From contig CM060965.1 of the NCBI GenBank assembly GCA_030765045.1, positions 149,568,874 through 149,632,873 on the forward strand: a DNA stretch of 64,000 nucleotides, read 5' to 3'. Positions within the stretch are counted from its first letter, which is position 1. The number at the start of each line of letters is the position of its first letter. The translations under genes and the position numbers were made by a program. The notes under the pieces were generated by a model. That model had not been told where the DNA came from. It was given only the letters and a program-made list of their open reading frames with translations, and did no database searches. The stretch is from Tenodera sinensis (Eukaryota; Arthropoda; Insecta; Mantodea; Mantidae). Shown one piece after another: positions 52,060-62,047 of this stretch.

Positions 52060-54464
52060 AAAAAAAAAAAGCTTTAAATCCAATTCGTAAGGAGATTAAA
52101 ACTGGCGCATACATGATTTCAACGAGTTTGCATTCTAAGGAAGTTAAACATAAAATAGAACTACGTTAATATCAATCAAAATGATCCTCATACATTCTAG
52201 GTTCATCTGGCATTTCATGGCAAAACCGTTTTCTTTTTGTTTTCAGGTTTTTGGCAAAGGAATAAACAATTCGCAGGAAGTAATGGGTATATTGATGTCT
52301 TCTGGCAGGAATTTATGTTGATATCGAGAGAAAACATTCATCTACATATGATAAAACACTATCTAAGCTACACCCTAAAATAAAAGGGAAATAAACACAG
52401 TTTCACATAACACAACGTGGTTTATTTTTTCTGCTAGTCGCGCCAATCAAAACGATAACGTCACCAATAACGATACATTATTGCGTTACTTCCCTTTGCT
52501 TACTGATCTTACTTTTTAATTCTATGTAAACTTTTTATATCAATAACTCACTGTGACTATGACTATATTTTTGTGCATGCTCTCAGTTACATAGTTTTGG
52601 TGGCAATTGTATATTAGGGTTTTTCCTTCTTAAGGGTTCAATTCAAGTTGGTATCTTATGCTCTTTTTGTATTTGTTATTAATATTTTCATTTTGGGGAT
52701 TAAGATTCTGATAATTGCAATCCCTGTATGAAGTATGCACAACGCAAATCACATGTGTCACTTTTGGGTAACTCTGACAAGATGGTTGTGCAGTTTTGAA
52801 GAGTATACCGCATTTAATACCTCTGGACTTATTTTGTACACTTTTCATCAAACAGCTAGCAATAGTAACATGATTTGTTACAAAGATGTCTCTCCATTTC
52901 ATCATACATGAGTTTTTGGAACTTTTGCCATTTTTAAGCACACTTGCAATAACCTTCCGTATATTTTTGCTTGTAGAGTAGATGGTTTCTCAATGCACAT
53001 CCTCATTTTCTTTCTGCATAGGTCTTACATTTTCTAATACTGCTTGTACTTTATAGCAATTAGGTATATCGTTTTTCTTTTTTTTTTTCTGGATTAATAT
53101 TCATTTAATTTTGAGAGTCTTAAATGGGGACCTGAGTGTCCTGTTGTACCGAAAATCACTTCCAAGTGGAACATGAAAACATAAAATCACATGTTTGTTT
53201 CTGGATGAATTTTGCTTAACTGCTAAGCCTTCCTTCGCTTTAGTGGATTTGCCAATATGTTTGAAATAAGAAATATTGCTATACCTATATATAAACTGCA
53301 AATATTATTAAACCTACCATTCATAAACTAACATTCATCTTTCTTCTCTTAATCTAAATATAGAATTAGAAATGAATTGCGTGATAACATTTCCCAGTGC
53401 GTCGCACTTTGATGCAGTATCCAATATCCTCATTTTGATTAAATTTCTGCCGGCTGCTGCAGTGGTAAACAGTGACGTCTTTCTCTCAGGGTATGCTGGA
53501 TGGTTGAGAACAACACCAGTAAAGTTGAATGATGAGTTTAATGAAGGCTAGTAAATGAGCTCTTTCAAGCGGGCTTCAACTACTTGGGCGATGTAGAATT
53601 AAACTGTTTCTGAATCTTACCACATGCATAAGGCCTGTTACAACCTCATTTTTGACTTTGCAGTCCAGCGCTTCTTTGGACGACCTAAAGATCTCTTTCC
53701 ATTTGGGCGATACGTTTAACTTTTGGGATTCTATTTCTGTGCATGCGATGTAGATGATTTAACCATTTCTTTTGAATCTTACCACTGGAAACTGAAACTA
53801 TTGAAGTATTATATTCCCCAACTTCTCAAGTATCATAAATTCACGGTTTAAAATTACTGTTTCGGTAATAGTAATGAGAAGCATAGGTTGTGAGGACTGA
53901 AATGCTAAGCAATAAAACCCCTTATGGCTACCACCAAGTATGCGTTAACCCGAGCGTGGTCTTTGGGCGCTACGTTCTACCTATAATCGATCACAGCAAA
54001 ACTGAGATACAAAGCTTAGAAAGACACGAAATACACGACTTTTAGAACTACACACTCCACTATTTCCTAGTCACGTCTCCTTCTGACTAGCCCAAGAAAA
54101 CTCTGACGTTATACATTGCCAAATCTTAAGGCTTTCTTTGCATCTGCAACATAACTTTTAGCCTGTGACTTGCTAATTCTAGGTCTTTTTCTCCCATCTA
54201 ATTTAGAGACTTGGCATGCATGCTTTTCGTGCAACTTTCTGATTTGTGAGTTATAGGAGTTCTAATTACCTAAACATAGGGTTAATTGACTTCTTGATGA
54301 CCGAGTACACCGAAACACCTTATTGCCTTAGCCCATTTGACTAAATTTCGGACACGGTTGCTGTTTAGTTGCACTTTGGCTGGAAAATGGTTACGTGCGC
54401 ACAGGGTTTCGCTGCTACCTCTTCCCCCCCCCCCCTGCCGTTCACCCTAAGCGCTCGCTTGTAA
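52060..54464. other. Unassigned sequence
   Basis: The minus frame at 52630-52941 has several cysteines but no recognisable spacing, and I do not call it a gene. There is a C-run near 54425. Confidence 0.45.
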
Positions 54465-54560
54465 ACAACGTACCAGTACTATACCCCACTCATGAGGCAT
54501 GTGATGGGTAGAGGTGGGGCACGCTGCGGCCGGTCGGTAGGCCTTGGCCCGGAAAGGGCT
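54465..54560 (+). repeat. SINE family D, partial plus copy
   Basis: Has CCCCACTCATGA and GGCCCGGAAAGGGCTGTTG, shared with 22625-22712. Confidence 0.6.
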
Positions 54561-54707
54561 GTTGTATCGCGTGTAATGTATCTATCTCCCTATTATTTCT
54601 TTATGAAGTGATTAATCTTACCACTCAATAATTCCGGCATAGTACGAATGCAGGAATATTTTGTTGTGGCAGGTCATATGTGAATTGTGATGGATATAGA
54701 GCAATTC

Positions 54708-55091
54708 CACGTGTGACTGACATTTACACTACATTTTCTTCTTAAAATGTCTGTCTAATGGCCAATATAGGTGTAAAAATTTTATTTTAACGACATACGA
54801 TGACAGATAATACATTGGCGGTTGTGATAGGAAAGATAAAAAGCTTAAAAAAGTGAAAAAATTATTTAATAATGAGTGCTAAACTTTTCGTGACTGACAT
54901 TTTTGTCAACTGCAGGTCCAACTTCAAACGTTTGCCCTCCGTTTTCTCTGAAAGTTTTCTTATTTGATTTGTTCTGAAAAATCACTTTGGAGAGGAACTT
55001 CTAAGCTTTCAAGTGACCTGTAAAAAGGTTTGGCATGTTATTCTCATCTGGAGATATTTATTCAAAGGTCAGCGTGACTAACTGACACTTG
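54708..55091 (+). promoter_or_regulatory. Subterminal repeat cluster, left end
   Basis: Three direct copies of a CGTGACTGACATTT-like motif lie at 54711, 54889 and 55073 (the last reads CGTGACTAACTGACACTT). Related copies sit at the other end. Such iterated subterminal motifs commonly bind the transposase; that role is inferred. Confidence 0.6.
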
Positions 55092-55472
55092 CGAAAATTG
55101 TAATACCTTGTCTTTGTTTTACATGGTATAACATGTGGTAAATCATAGTGAGCCGTATTATACATTACATACATGTAATACATACAGGTGTATAATTGTA
55201 TTTATCGTTTTGACCATAATCATATCTTTTGGAGAAGCATTAATGCCACGCAATATAAACAGAATAAACATGTGTTGACAGCTCTAATTTCTTATCACAG
55301 TTACGTCATTGCAAGTATAAAAAGCTGACTCAAAGCCATAACAAAGACGACACATGAGAGCACATAGCACACAGCACATACCTGTAACACACACTACTGG
55401 TTCGACTCCTTATAGTGCAGGAAGGTTAACTGCAGTAGCCTCGTAGTACACGCGCATATCATTATACTGTTT

Positions 55473-57220
55473 TTATTTCCAAAAGTTGTGCATCATTCTG
55501 ACACCTCCCGCACATGAAAGAAAATCATATTCCACAACATTGAAACCTAATACTTTCACATAATGAACCCGCTGAGTGGATGGCATAGGTGAAATACGTT
55601 CAAATCTTTTCTCGAGAAATTCTTTTGCTTCTTTAATTTCATGCAGAGAAACCTCAAAAAGACATAATTTGGTTTTCTTTCTAACAGTATTAACAAACTC
55701 AACACTCTGAATCCTGCTTCCTGCTTTTGCAGTTGTCCAGGCCATCCTCTTCACTTGTCTTCCAATCGCATCTACTGCCCCCTTTCCGTGATAGGATTTG
55801 AAGAAGTGCCATTCAATTTGGATTCCAAATACTTCGGAAAGATATGTCTCATGACTCAATGTGTATTTCTGCTTAAAATGACTAGCAGCTCCATCAGAAA
55901 ACACTTTCACAGGTTCAAGATTCAGAACAATATCCAATATTTCCGAAAATATATTCGTTAAGCAAATATCAACTGCATATTTGTCATGCGATACATAATC
56001 AAACACCAAAGCAAAAGATTGTTTCTGAATTTCACCAATATCTTCTTTCCTATACCAGGCAACAGCAGTAAATATTGGAATCTGTGTATTGTTCCAGTGG
56101 GCAGCCTGAATTTCATTTAGCTCCTTGCATGTGTAGTTCCCAGAGAAGTCGATCTGTATCACAGCTTCACTAATTGCAACATTTTTCCGAGTCTTCTTAA
56201 AGGCCTCGGATTGCGGCTTTTTACATAAACGTGATTTAGGAAACGTGGCAGGCAATTGGTCAGTTCTTCAATGCAGTCTTTTACAGATCCCTTTTTAACT
56301 TATATTTCCATTCTTCCATTACGTGAACCTCACAGGTTCCACTCGCATGGAGAATTAGCGAGTTCATCCGAAATGTCTGCTCCACTCAATCCCGGGCAGT
56401 TAGAGCATCCTCCCTGCATACACTTACTCGATTTCTGATCACAAACCACTTCTGCCATGAACTTACGAAATTCAGTCTCAGTGAGCACGTGATTTTTACA
56501 CAATGCTTTGAGAAGAAGCTTTCATATTTTCATGTATAATGCATGTGCACACATTATGTGTGATCTGACTTTGAAGACGCACGTAAGCAGGGCGTAATTC
56601 AGCGAATTTTGTCAATCCTACGGATATTTCTTCTAGGTCTTGTAGAAAGAGCGCATGTGCTTCTTTTAATGTTACCACTAGATACCTAATGCAAACTTCT
56701 TTTGTTTCTCCTTGAACATGGATTTCAATAAAATCATCTCTTCCAGGACCTTGGTAAGATATTGAATCATCTGATACAACTTGATGATTGCACTTTTAAG
56801 TTCCTCTGATAGTTGTTTTCCTGATACCGGGACAGAATGCTTTGGTTTTACAACATGTAATCCCTTTTCAACTGCTAACTTGCAAATCATTTCTTTTCTT
56901 TTACGTGGAGATTGCGGCAATGCTTCCTCAGCACGTTTTCTGCACTTTCCGAAATACCGTTTGCTTTTGAAAGCGGTTGATGTTGATGGAGTATCCTTAT
57001 CAATCCCTTCTTGGTCTCTTATCTTCTGTCTTGCCCGCTGTGCTTGCTTATATCTCCTATATTCAGCTTTGAGGTGTTCTCTTCCTTGTTTTGTTTGTTT
57101 CAGTATTTCTCTTCCTTTCCTTATAGTCACTTTTATTTTTTCCTTCCATTGTGCATAACTGCCTTGTTCCTTCAGACATTGTTTGTATTCACATTGTCTT
57201 TGGGCTGGTGTTTTAGCCAT
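55473..57220 (-). pseudogene. Transposase-like protein, RNase H-type core, frameshifted
   Basis: The N-terminal segment (57220 to about 56772) is basic and coiled-coil-like (MAKTPAQRQCEYKQCLKEQG). The middle (about 56771-56496) continues in another frame with DDSISYQGPG, then TLKEAHALF, KFAELRP and HNVCTCIIHENM (C-x-C..H). The next piece (about 56500-56330) contains CMQGGCSNC. After two more frame changes comes the 260-codon C-terminal frame (55473-56255). There D36 (QIDFSGNY), D121 (FSDGAASHF) and D162 (HGKGAVDAIG) are spaced like an RNase H-fold catalytic triad. Proteins with this order are widely annotated in insects and other invertebrates as uncharacterised. The catalytic role is inferred from motif order. 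At least five frame changes make it a pseudogene. Confidence 0.75.
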
Positions 57221-57305
57221 GGAGTCAGAAACGGACTGATGCGTCTATCCTGACTGAAGTCTCACAAGCACTGTACGCGTATGACGACCACAGGGCGCCA
57301 GCACT

Positions 57306-57484
57306 AATTGTCCGTTAGTCACGTGTTTTTTTGGGAAAACGAATGACTATAGAGTAAAACTTTCTGATACCTTTTTATTTGTTATATTGTAATGACGCAG
57401 AATCAAAAAGGATATTTTTTTCAGTCAATTACTTTTCCCTGCAGAAGACTTTATTCTTATTTATCGTGACTAACCGACATTGAC
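57306..57484. promoter_or_regulatory. Subterminal repeat cluster, right end
   Basis: CGTGACTAACCGACATTGAC at 57465-57484, and an inverted copy (TGTCCGTTAGTCACG) at 57309-57323. They match the left-end motif. Confidence 0.6.
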
Positions 57485-57846
57485 ACACAGTAATAATTAA
57501 AGAGGCTCTAAGGATTCTTTATAAATGTCGAAAATTATTAGCCGTATACACGTTTTGAAGATGAAGAGTCATTGTGTGATGTACATCGAAAAAAAAAATT
57601 AAAACAGTTGTACATAGCTCCTGAAACATTGATATGAAAATCTCCGTTATTCACGCTTATTTTTAGTGTTTTGGAAATATGTGGGTAAGAAGTGAAATCT
57701 GAACCCATATTCACGTGAAAAACATTTATTTTTCACTTCATAAGATACTTTGGAGTATCTAGCATCATCTTCCCTCAGTAAAAAAAGTGAAACATTGATT
57801 TCAAATTTTAACACTCGGTATGACATATTCGCGGAATTGCTCTATA

Positions 57847-58823
57847 ATTTACTATTTTGAAACGTGTTTTTTTGAAACTTATTAGCCTTTGGAATGACTG
57901 TTGGAACTGCTACTGAAAAAGAACCATTTTCCTCTATCTACTTTTAACATCAGCATTTCAAGGGCTAACGGATTTCATTATTGGTTTTAAATACCTTGTT
58001 TTCCTGGTCTTTGGCAGTTGTAGCACTTAGAATATAAATGTAGTACTTTTAAATAAATCTACGCTCAAGTTCAATAAAGAAATACTTACTGGTAAATGAA
58101 CCGAACTTTCCACAACAATTTTTAGCAAACTTATTCCCGAAATGGAATGCCATTCTAGTTTATTTTCAGGTCAGGATGAAAATATGTAATTATAAAGGAA
58201 TTCATATTGCTAGATTCAAATTTGAAATCAGAATTTCGCTATCAGGGATAGTTTTCCTGTAATCTGAACAGGTACATAATATATCACGTGTGAAATATTT
58301 ATTTGCGGCAAATATGATACATTTATAAAAATAATTTATATAGTTACCAATATCAACTTTAGTACTTATATTTCCGATTCTTTTTCATACGTCGTACAAA
58401 GTGTGGAAAGTTAACCTTAAAATCACAGTGAGAAACCATCGATTTCTACCAATTTTACATTTATTTATTTGGATTCTTCAGAGAGCGAAAATTCACACAG
58501 GATAGCTGCCCTTAAATAAGGGAAACCATAAAGGTTCAACCTACTGATGAATATGTTGTAGACAATACATTAATATTATAAGTTAATAATAAGGGAAATA
58601 TGAGAGAGTTATGGGATATTAGCAACTCTGCTCAAAGCAATCAAGTACAATGGATGAAGTGGAAGGGGTGTGTGCGTGCGTGTGTGCGTGCGTGCGTACG
58701 TGTGTGTGTTACTGGGGATGCAGAAAGGTTACACAAAATACGGCCATTCCCTTTGCGAGTGGGACAGTCGAGATAGAAGATCCCACTATGTGAAAAAGTA
58801 ATCGCCTAAACGAAATCAGAAAG
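57847..58823. other. Unassigned AT-rich sequence
   Basis: No gene. A short alternating TGTG/TGCG stretch lies at about 58668-58708. Confidence 0.5.
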
Positions 58824-59440
58824 TTGGTAGAAAATGCTCAGCTGGAAAATCTACTTGCTCGTGAAGATTTAATTCTTCTACACTTTAACATAAAATTCGG
58901 TTTAATTAAGCAATTTGTAAATGTCATGGATGCAACATCCAAAGGGTTTACATATCCTACTGAAAAATTCCGTCGTCTATCATCTGCTAAAATTAAAGGT
59001 GCCTTTGTGGGTTCTCAGATTTGACAATTCAACAGGACCGAAATTTTGAAGCATGCATGACAAAGAAAAGTGAGCGTGAGTAGGTTTCAATAAAGTAATG
59101 CAAAACTGCCTTGGAAGTAGAGGGGATTAAATAATAAGGAGTTTGTAAAAGAAATTATTTAAGTTTATAAGGATTAGGATGCAATATGTCCTTGAAAGTA
59201 CATTTCAGGACTCACGTCTAGACTTCTTTACAGAGAGTTGTGCTGATGTTATCCATTGAGTATGGAGACAATTTTCATACAGACACAGTTACCATGGAGA
59301 AATAGTGTGATGCCCACAATGTTAACTAAATATTTTGGAGCATAATTCGGGACGAGAAGGATGCTAAATACAGAAGGAAGGAATAAGACACGAAGCTTTG
59401 TGCTGGCAAATTTCTGTGCACATTTTCCTTTTCTATAAAC
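58824..59440 (+). pseudogene. Fragment of a repeat-encoded uncharacterised protein
   Basis: The 66-codon frame 58824-59024 holds LHFNIKFGLIKQFVNVMDA and ends FRRLSSAKIKGAFVGSQI. This matches the pattern of a protein family repeatedly annotated as uncharacterised across arthropods, often next to mobile elements. Further along, in broken frames, are GCNMSLKVHF (about 59180) and a YGDNFHTDTVTMEK block (about 59262), then RDEKDAKYRRK near 59350. The blocks occur in the order I expect for the family. Stops and frameshifts make it non-functional. Class and TIRs are unresolved. Confidence 0.55.
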
Positions 59441-59744
59441 ATTTCTGTGAATGACTGTTAACAGTGAACATTATTTGAGCACTTCAGCTATCTCCTTCAG
59501 TTACTATTCTTATGTTTGGAGGTCCCTTTAATTGAATTTCTGTCAGTATTTATAAGACTCCAAATTAAAGCTACAATATGAAAATATTGAAAGAAATTAA
59601 AAATCTCATATATATCAGACAGAAAATTAAGAAATAAAATTTAAAGTTTACTAAGTTAGGAAAGACTTTGTTTATTAATTAAAAACATTATAGCACTCAA
59701 TTTCATTTTTTCCTACACTGATATTAATTAGATTAATGACATTT
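59441..59744. other. Unassigned AT-rich sequence
   Basis: Nothing recognised. Confidence 0.5.
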
Positions 59745-59890
59745 ACTCTCAGCTATAATTTTCTTAATATTGGGACAGTAATTAGTCACAGTAATTCGAA
59801 TACAGTTGTCCAAATGTTCATTAGTGAGCCTATTTCTGAATTTGTTTTTAATCAGATTCATGTTTGAAAGAGTTTTCGCACAGATATGTA
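59745..59890 (-). pseudogene. hAT-type transposase C-terminal fragment
   Basis: The minus strand reads CAKTLSNMNLIKNKFRNRL followed by TNEHLDNCIRI and ends at a stop near 59745. This resembles the C-terminal dimerisation region of hAT transposases of the ZBED/GTF2IRD2-like group (pattern C-x-x-x-F-S-x-M-x-x-x-K...RLTDE.L). Only about 45 residues remain. The phenylalanine usual in the motif is leucine here. No TIR was seen. Confidence 0.5.
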
Positions 59891-60004
59891 GAACTGAACA
59901 ACGCCTTCACTCGAAGAACAACACGAAACAAAACTGGATACTTCTTCCTGCATACAAGAGACCAAACAGCTTCTGAACTTGAGACAGATTGCAAATACAG
60001 ATTA

Positions 60005-60430
60005 CTTTGGAAATAAAGCTACGTAGGCTTTCACGGCCGGCGTCTAAATTGTAGAAAGAAATATCTTCCGGGCTGTTATGCCGTGGTCTGCTGGAGATCT
60101 GTCTTCCAGACGTTTCGTCTACAACTGCGGTAGACATCCTCAGTGGCGTTGTCGAAGTCTCCTCGTGGAAGGTATCACTGCGACTGATGCGTCGACTGTC
60201 TGTGGGGCTCCATTTATTTTCACATATTTATTTTCATTGTTCATAGAACATCATAAGAAGCAGGATAGCAAGGTAAGCCAATCAGAAGAGACCAGCACCA
60301 TAACAGAGATAGAACCCCCTCCACCAGCCACCACGCCTCTGGACGCCCCGGGCCAATCAGCGCACGTTACGCATGGTATAAATGGAGCCCCACAGACAGT
60401 AGACGCATCTCCCTTCAACAGCGAAAGCTG
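60005..60430 (-). mobile_element. Penelope-like/retrozyme-type end with inverted repeats
   Basis: Contains a hammerhead-ribozyme-like motif (60106-60146, minus) and a 31-bp inverted repeat pair (60186-60216 and 60379-60409) with one mismatch. Hammerhead motifs with a GAAACGTC end are known from the terminal repeats of Penelope-like elements. No reverse transcriptase or GIY-YIG coding remains here. Assignment rests on the ribozyme motif and the familiar ACGTTTCGTCTAC..C string. Confidence 0.55.
60106..60146 (-). ncRNA. Hammerhead ribozyme motif
   Basis: On the minus strand: stem I CCA (60146-60144), core CTGAGGA (60143-60137, matching CUGANGA), one bulged T, stem II GTCTAC with a 7-base loop and GTAGAC (60135-60117), then GAAA (60116-60113) and CGTC (60112-60109). 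The expected cleavage is after C at 60109, followed by TGG that pairs with stem I CCA. Stem III is the self-complementary ACGT, the minimal type thought to work as a dimer. Self-cleavage is inferred, not shown. Confidence 0.7.
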
Positions 60431-60559
60431 AATACATCACAGTCCTCCAAGATAAGCTTGGATTCTAAATTCAAAATTAAATAAACCTCCATATTTGGAC
60501 CTTTACACCAGCAGTGCCCAACGGAAGTTGCACACTGATTAAGCAGCCGCTGAGGAGCA

Positions 60560-60722
60560 AAATCTTGCTGCCTCCTTAAACCTACTACCTCAAACTTCAC
60601 CCGCCACCCTGCAAAATCCTACATCCCGTCATAAAGTGGTTAAGCCCTAAAAGGGCAGGTACACGTATGGCACACCTCGGGCTGATCTCAGCCTGCCAGA
60701 TAGCGTCGTCGTCGTCGTAGAC
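60560..60722 (+). mobile_element. Possible LINE 3' end with (GTC)n tail
   Basis: GGCACACCTCGGGCTGATCTC and AGCCTGCCAGATAG are followed by four to five GTC units (60704-60718). That looks like a 3'UTR ending in a short-unit tail, directly before the 5'UTR of the next LINE. No coding end is proven. Confidence 0.35.
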
Positions 60723-60752
60723 GCATCTTGAACGCTAGAGAGAGAGTTGAAT

Positions 60753-61393
60753 GGTAGAGCTCGGCGGGTGAGGAAGTGCTTTGTTAGTGCGCACGAGAAA
60801 CAGGCACGTGTAACGGTTTGGCGGGATCATTGTCGAGGATACAACTGCCATAATTTTGTCGGGAAAAGCGTGTTCAAATAAGTGACTGTGAGTAGAGTGC
60901 TTCAGAGGACAAATAAGAAGTAACTGTGAGTAAAGTGCTCCAGATACCCTTTTTAGAGGTGTTGTGACCGTTGTGAGAAGAGGAGTTTGTTGGTGCGCGC
61001 GAGAAACGGTCACGTGAAACGGTTTGGCGGGATCATTGTCAACTGCCATAATTTTGGCGGGAAAGACGTATAAATATCAAGTGGCTGTGGCGCTCTCCAC
61101 ACACATTTGATTAGGGATATTGAGTACAGAGTATAGTTATATAAGCGTTGTTATATAGTGTTTTGTTTAGTGTGTCCGTGTACACCTGGACGTATATTTT
61201 GAGTGAAGTGCAATAACTAATATGTGAATGAGTATCAATAGTACTCCGTCCCCTGTGTAAATAATTCTACGTATAATTATAGTGTAAATATAGTGTGTAA
61301 GTGACAGTATAAAAAGCGCGCGAAATATAGTGTACCCACGCTAAGTGGAGGCTCCCAGAAGCACTTGCGACTGGGAGCGGGAACAAGAAGGGG
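60753..61393 (+). promoter_or_regulatory. Jockey-like LINE 5'UTR with tandem monomers
   Basis: Two related units start at about 60770 and 60976, offset 206 bases. Shared strings are TTTGTT.GTGCGC.CGAGAAAC, .CACGTG and GGTTTGGCGGGATCATTGTC. The second unit is shorter. A CACGTG E-box is present in both. Repeated 5'UTR monomers are typical promoters of some LINEs; that role is inferred. Confidence 0.7.
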
Positions 61394-62047
61394 ATGGAGA
61401 ATGCCCCTGATCCGCCGGCCGCCGAGAGCGGAGTCAGGGAAGTGATGGCATCCAGCGCAGCAGCCGTGACTGCCACCGCACTCGCCCCGCCCACTACAGC
61501 CCCATTGACTACAGCTCCCAACGGCCAACGAACCACGGACCAACCAACCAAGAAGACCCAGATGACAGAGGAAGAGCGTAAGGAAATGGAAATAGAGAAA
61601 CTTCAGAAAGAAGTAGATGAACTAAAGGGAGAGATCATCTACTACCAGAATGTGCTGGCAAATATGGATGGGGAATCCCAACAATTTTCAAAATTCGCAC
61701 AGGACCTCGGGTTCTGCTACAAAGAGCATGCCCTCAAGAAGCGGCGATTAGTCATCCTCAGCGAGGGGTGGCAACAAGTGCCTGCAAGAAATAAGAGGAA
61801 TAGAAGAAGCGGCCGGGAAAGCGATTCAGACAGTGAACGTCCCGACCAGCAGCGCCCCAAGCGCGTCTCAAAACAAAAAACGCCGCCATATCCCCTCACC
61901 ACGAGAAACACCTACGCGCCGCTGAGGGTACAATTTGATGCAGAATCCGACGATGAGACGTCAGAAGATCCACCACCACAACCCGCAATAGCCTCCACCT
62001 CTAGAGACCCCTTCCCCAAGCTACTCCCCACCAAAGCCCCCATTTAA
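61394..62047 (+). CDS. LINE ORF1, N-terminal part (ends at internal stop)
   Basis: Gag-like nucleic-acid-binding protein of a Jockey-clade non-LTR retrotransposon. ATG 61394 is the first in-frame start. Residues 1-55 are Ala/Thr/Pro-rich. About 55-100 form a charged coiled coil (EEERKEMEIEKLQKEVDEL). 130-200 are basic with a Ser/Asp-rich nuclear-localisation-like patch. The frame closes with TAA at 62045-62047, which is premature because the same frame reopens and continues into the zinc-knuckle half. Alternatives are a real defect of this copy, a sequencing error or read-through. Confidence 0.85.
   Translation: MENAPDPPAAESGVREVMASSAAAVTATALAPPTTAPLTTAPNGQRTTDQPTKKTQMTEEERKEMEIEKLQKEVDELKGEIIYYQNVLANMDGESQQFSKFAQDLGFCYKEHALKKRRLVILSEGWQQVPARNKRNRRSGRESDSDSERPDQQRPKRVSKQKTPPYPLTTRNTYAPLRVQFDAESDDETSEDPPPQPAIASTSRDPFPKLLPTKAPI

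Larger units (their letters stand above)
54695..57846 (-). mobile_element. 3.15-kb DNA transposon, unclassified
   Basis: Ends are 17-bp inverted repeats with one mismatch: TATAGAGCAATTCCACG at 54695-54711 and its complement at 57830-57846. The target duplication is TA or TATA; the palindromic TATA cannot be resolved. A decayed transposase-like gene runs on the minus strand (55473-57220). A CGTGACT..C.GACA motif is repeated at both ends, in direct and inverted copies. The layout (TIRs, subterminal repeats, one gene) is that of a cut-and-paste element. I could not place it in a named superfamily. Confidence 0.85.

Noticed and set aside
52630..52941. Cysteine-containing minus frame as a zinc-finger gene
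   Set aside because: Cysteine spacing fits no family, and there is no repeat or neighbour support.
56781..57158. Plus-strand 125-codon frame
   Set aside because: Antisense shadow of the minus-strand transposase-like gene.
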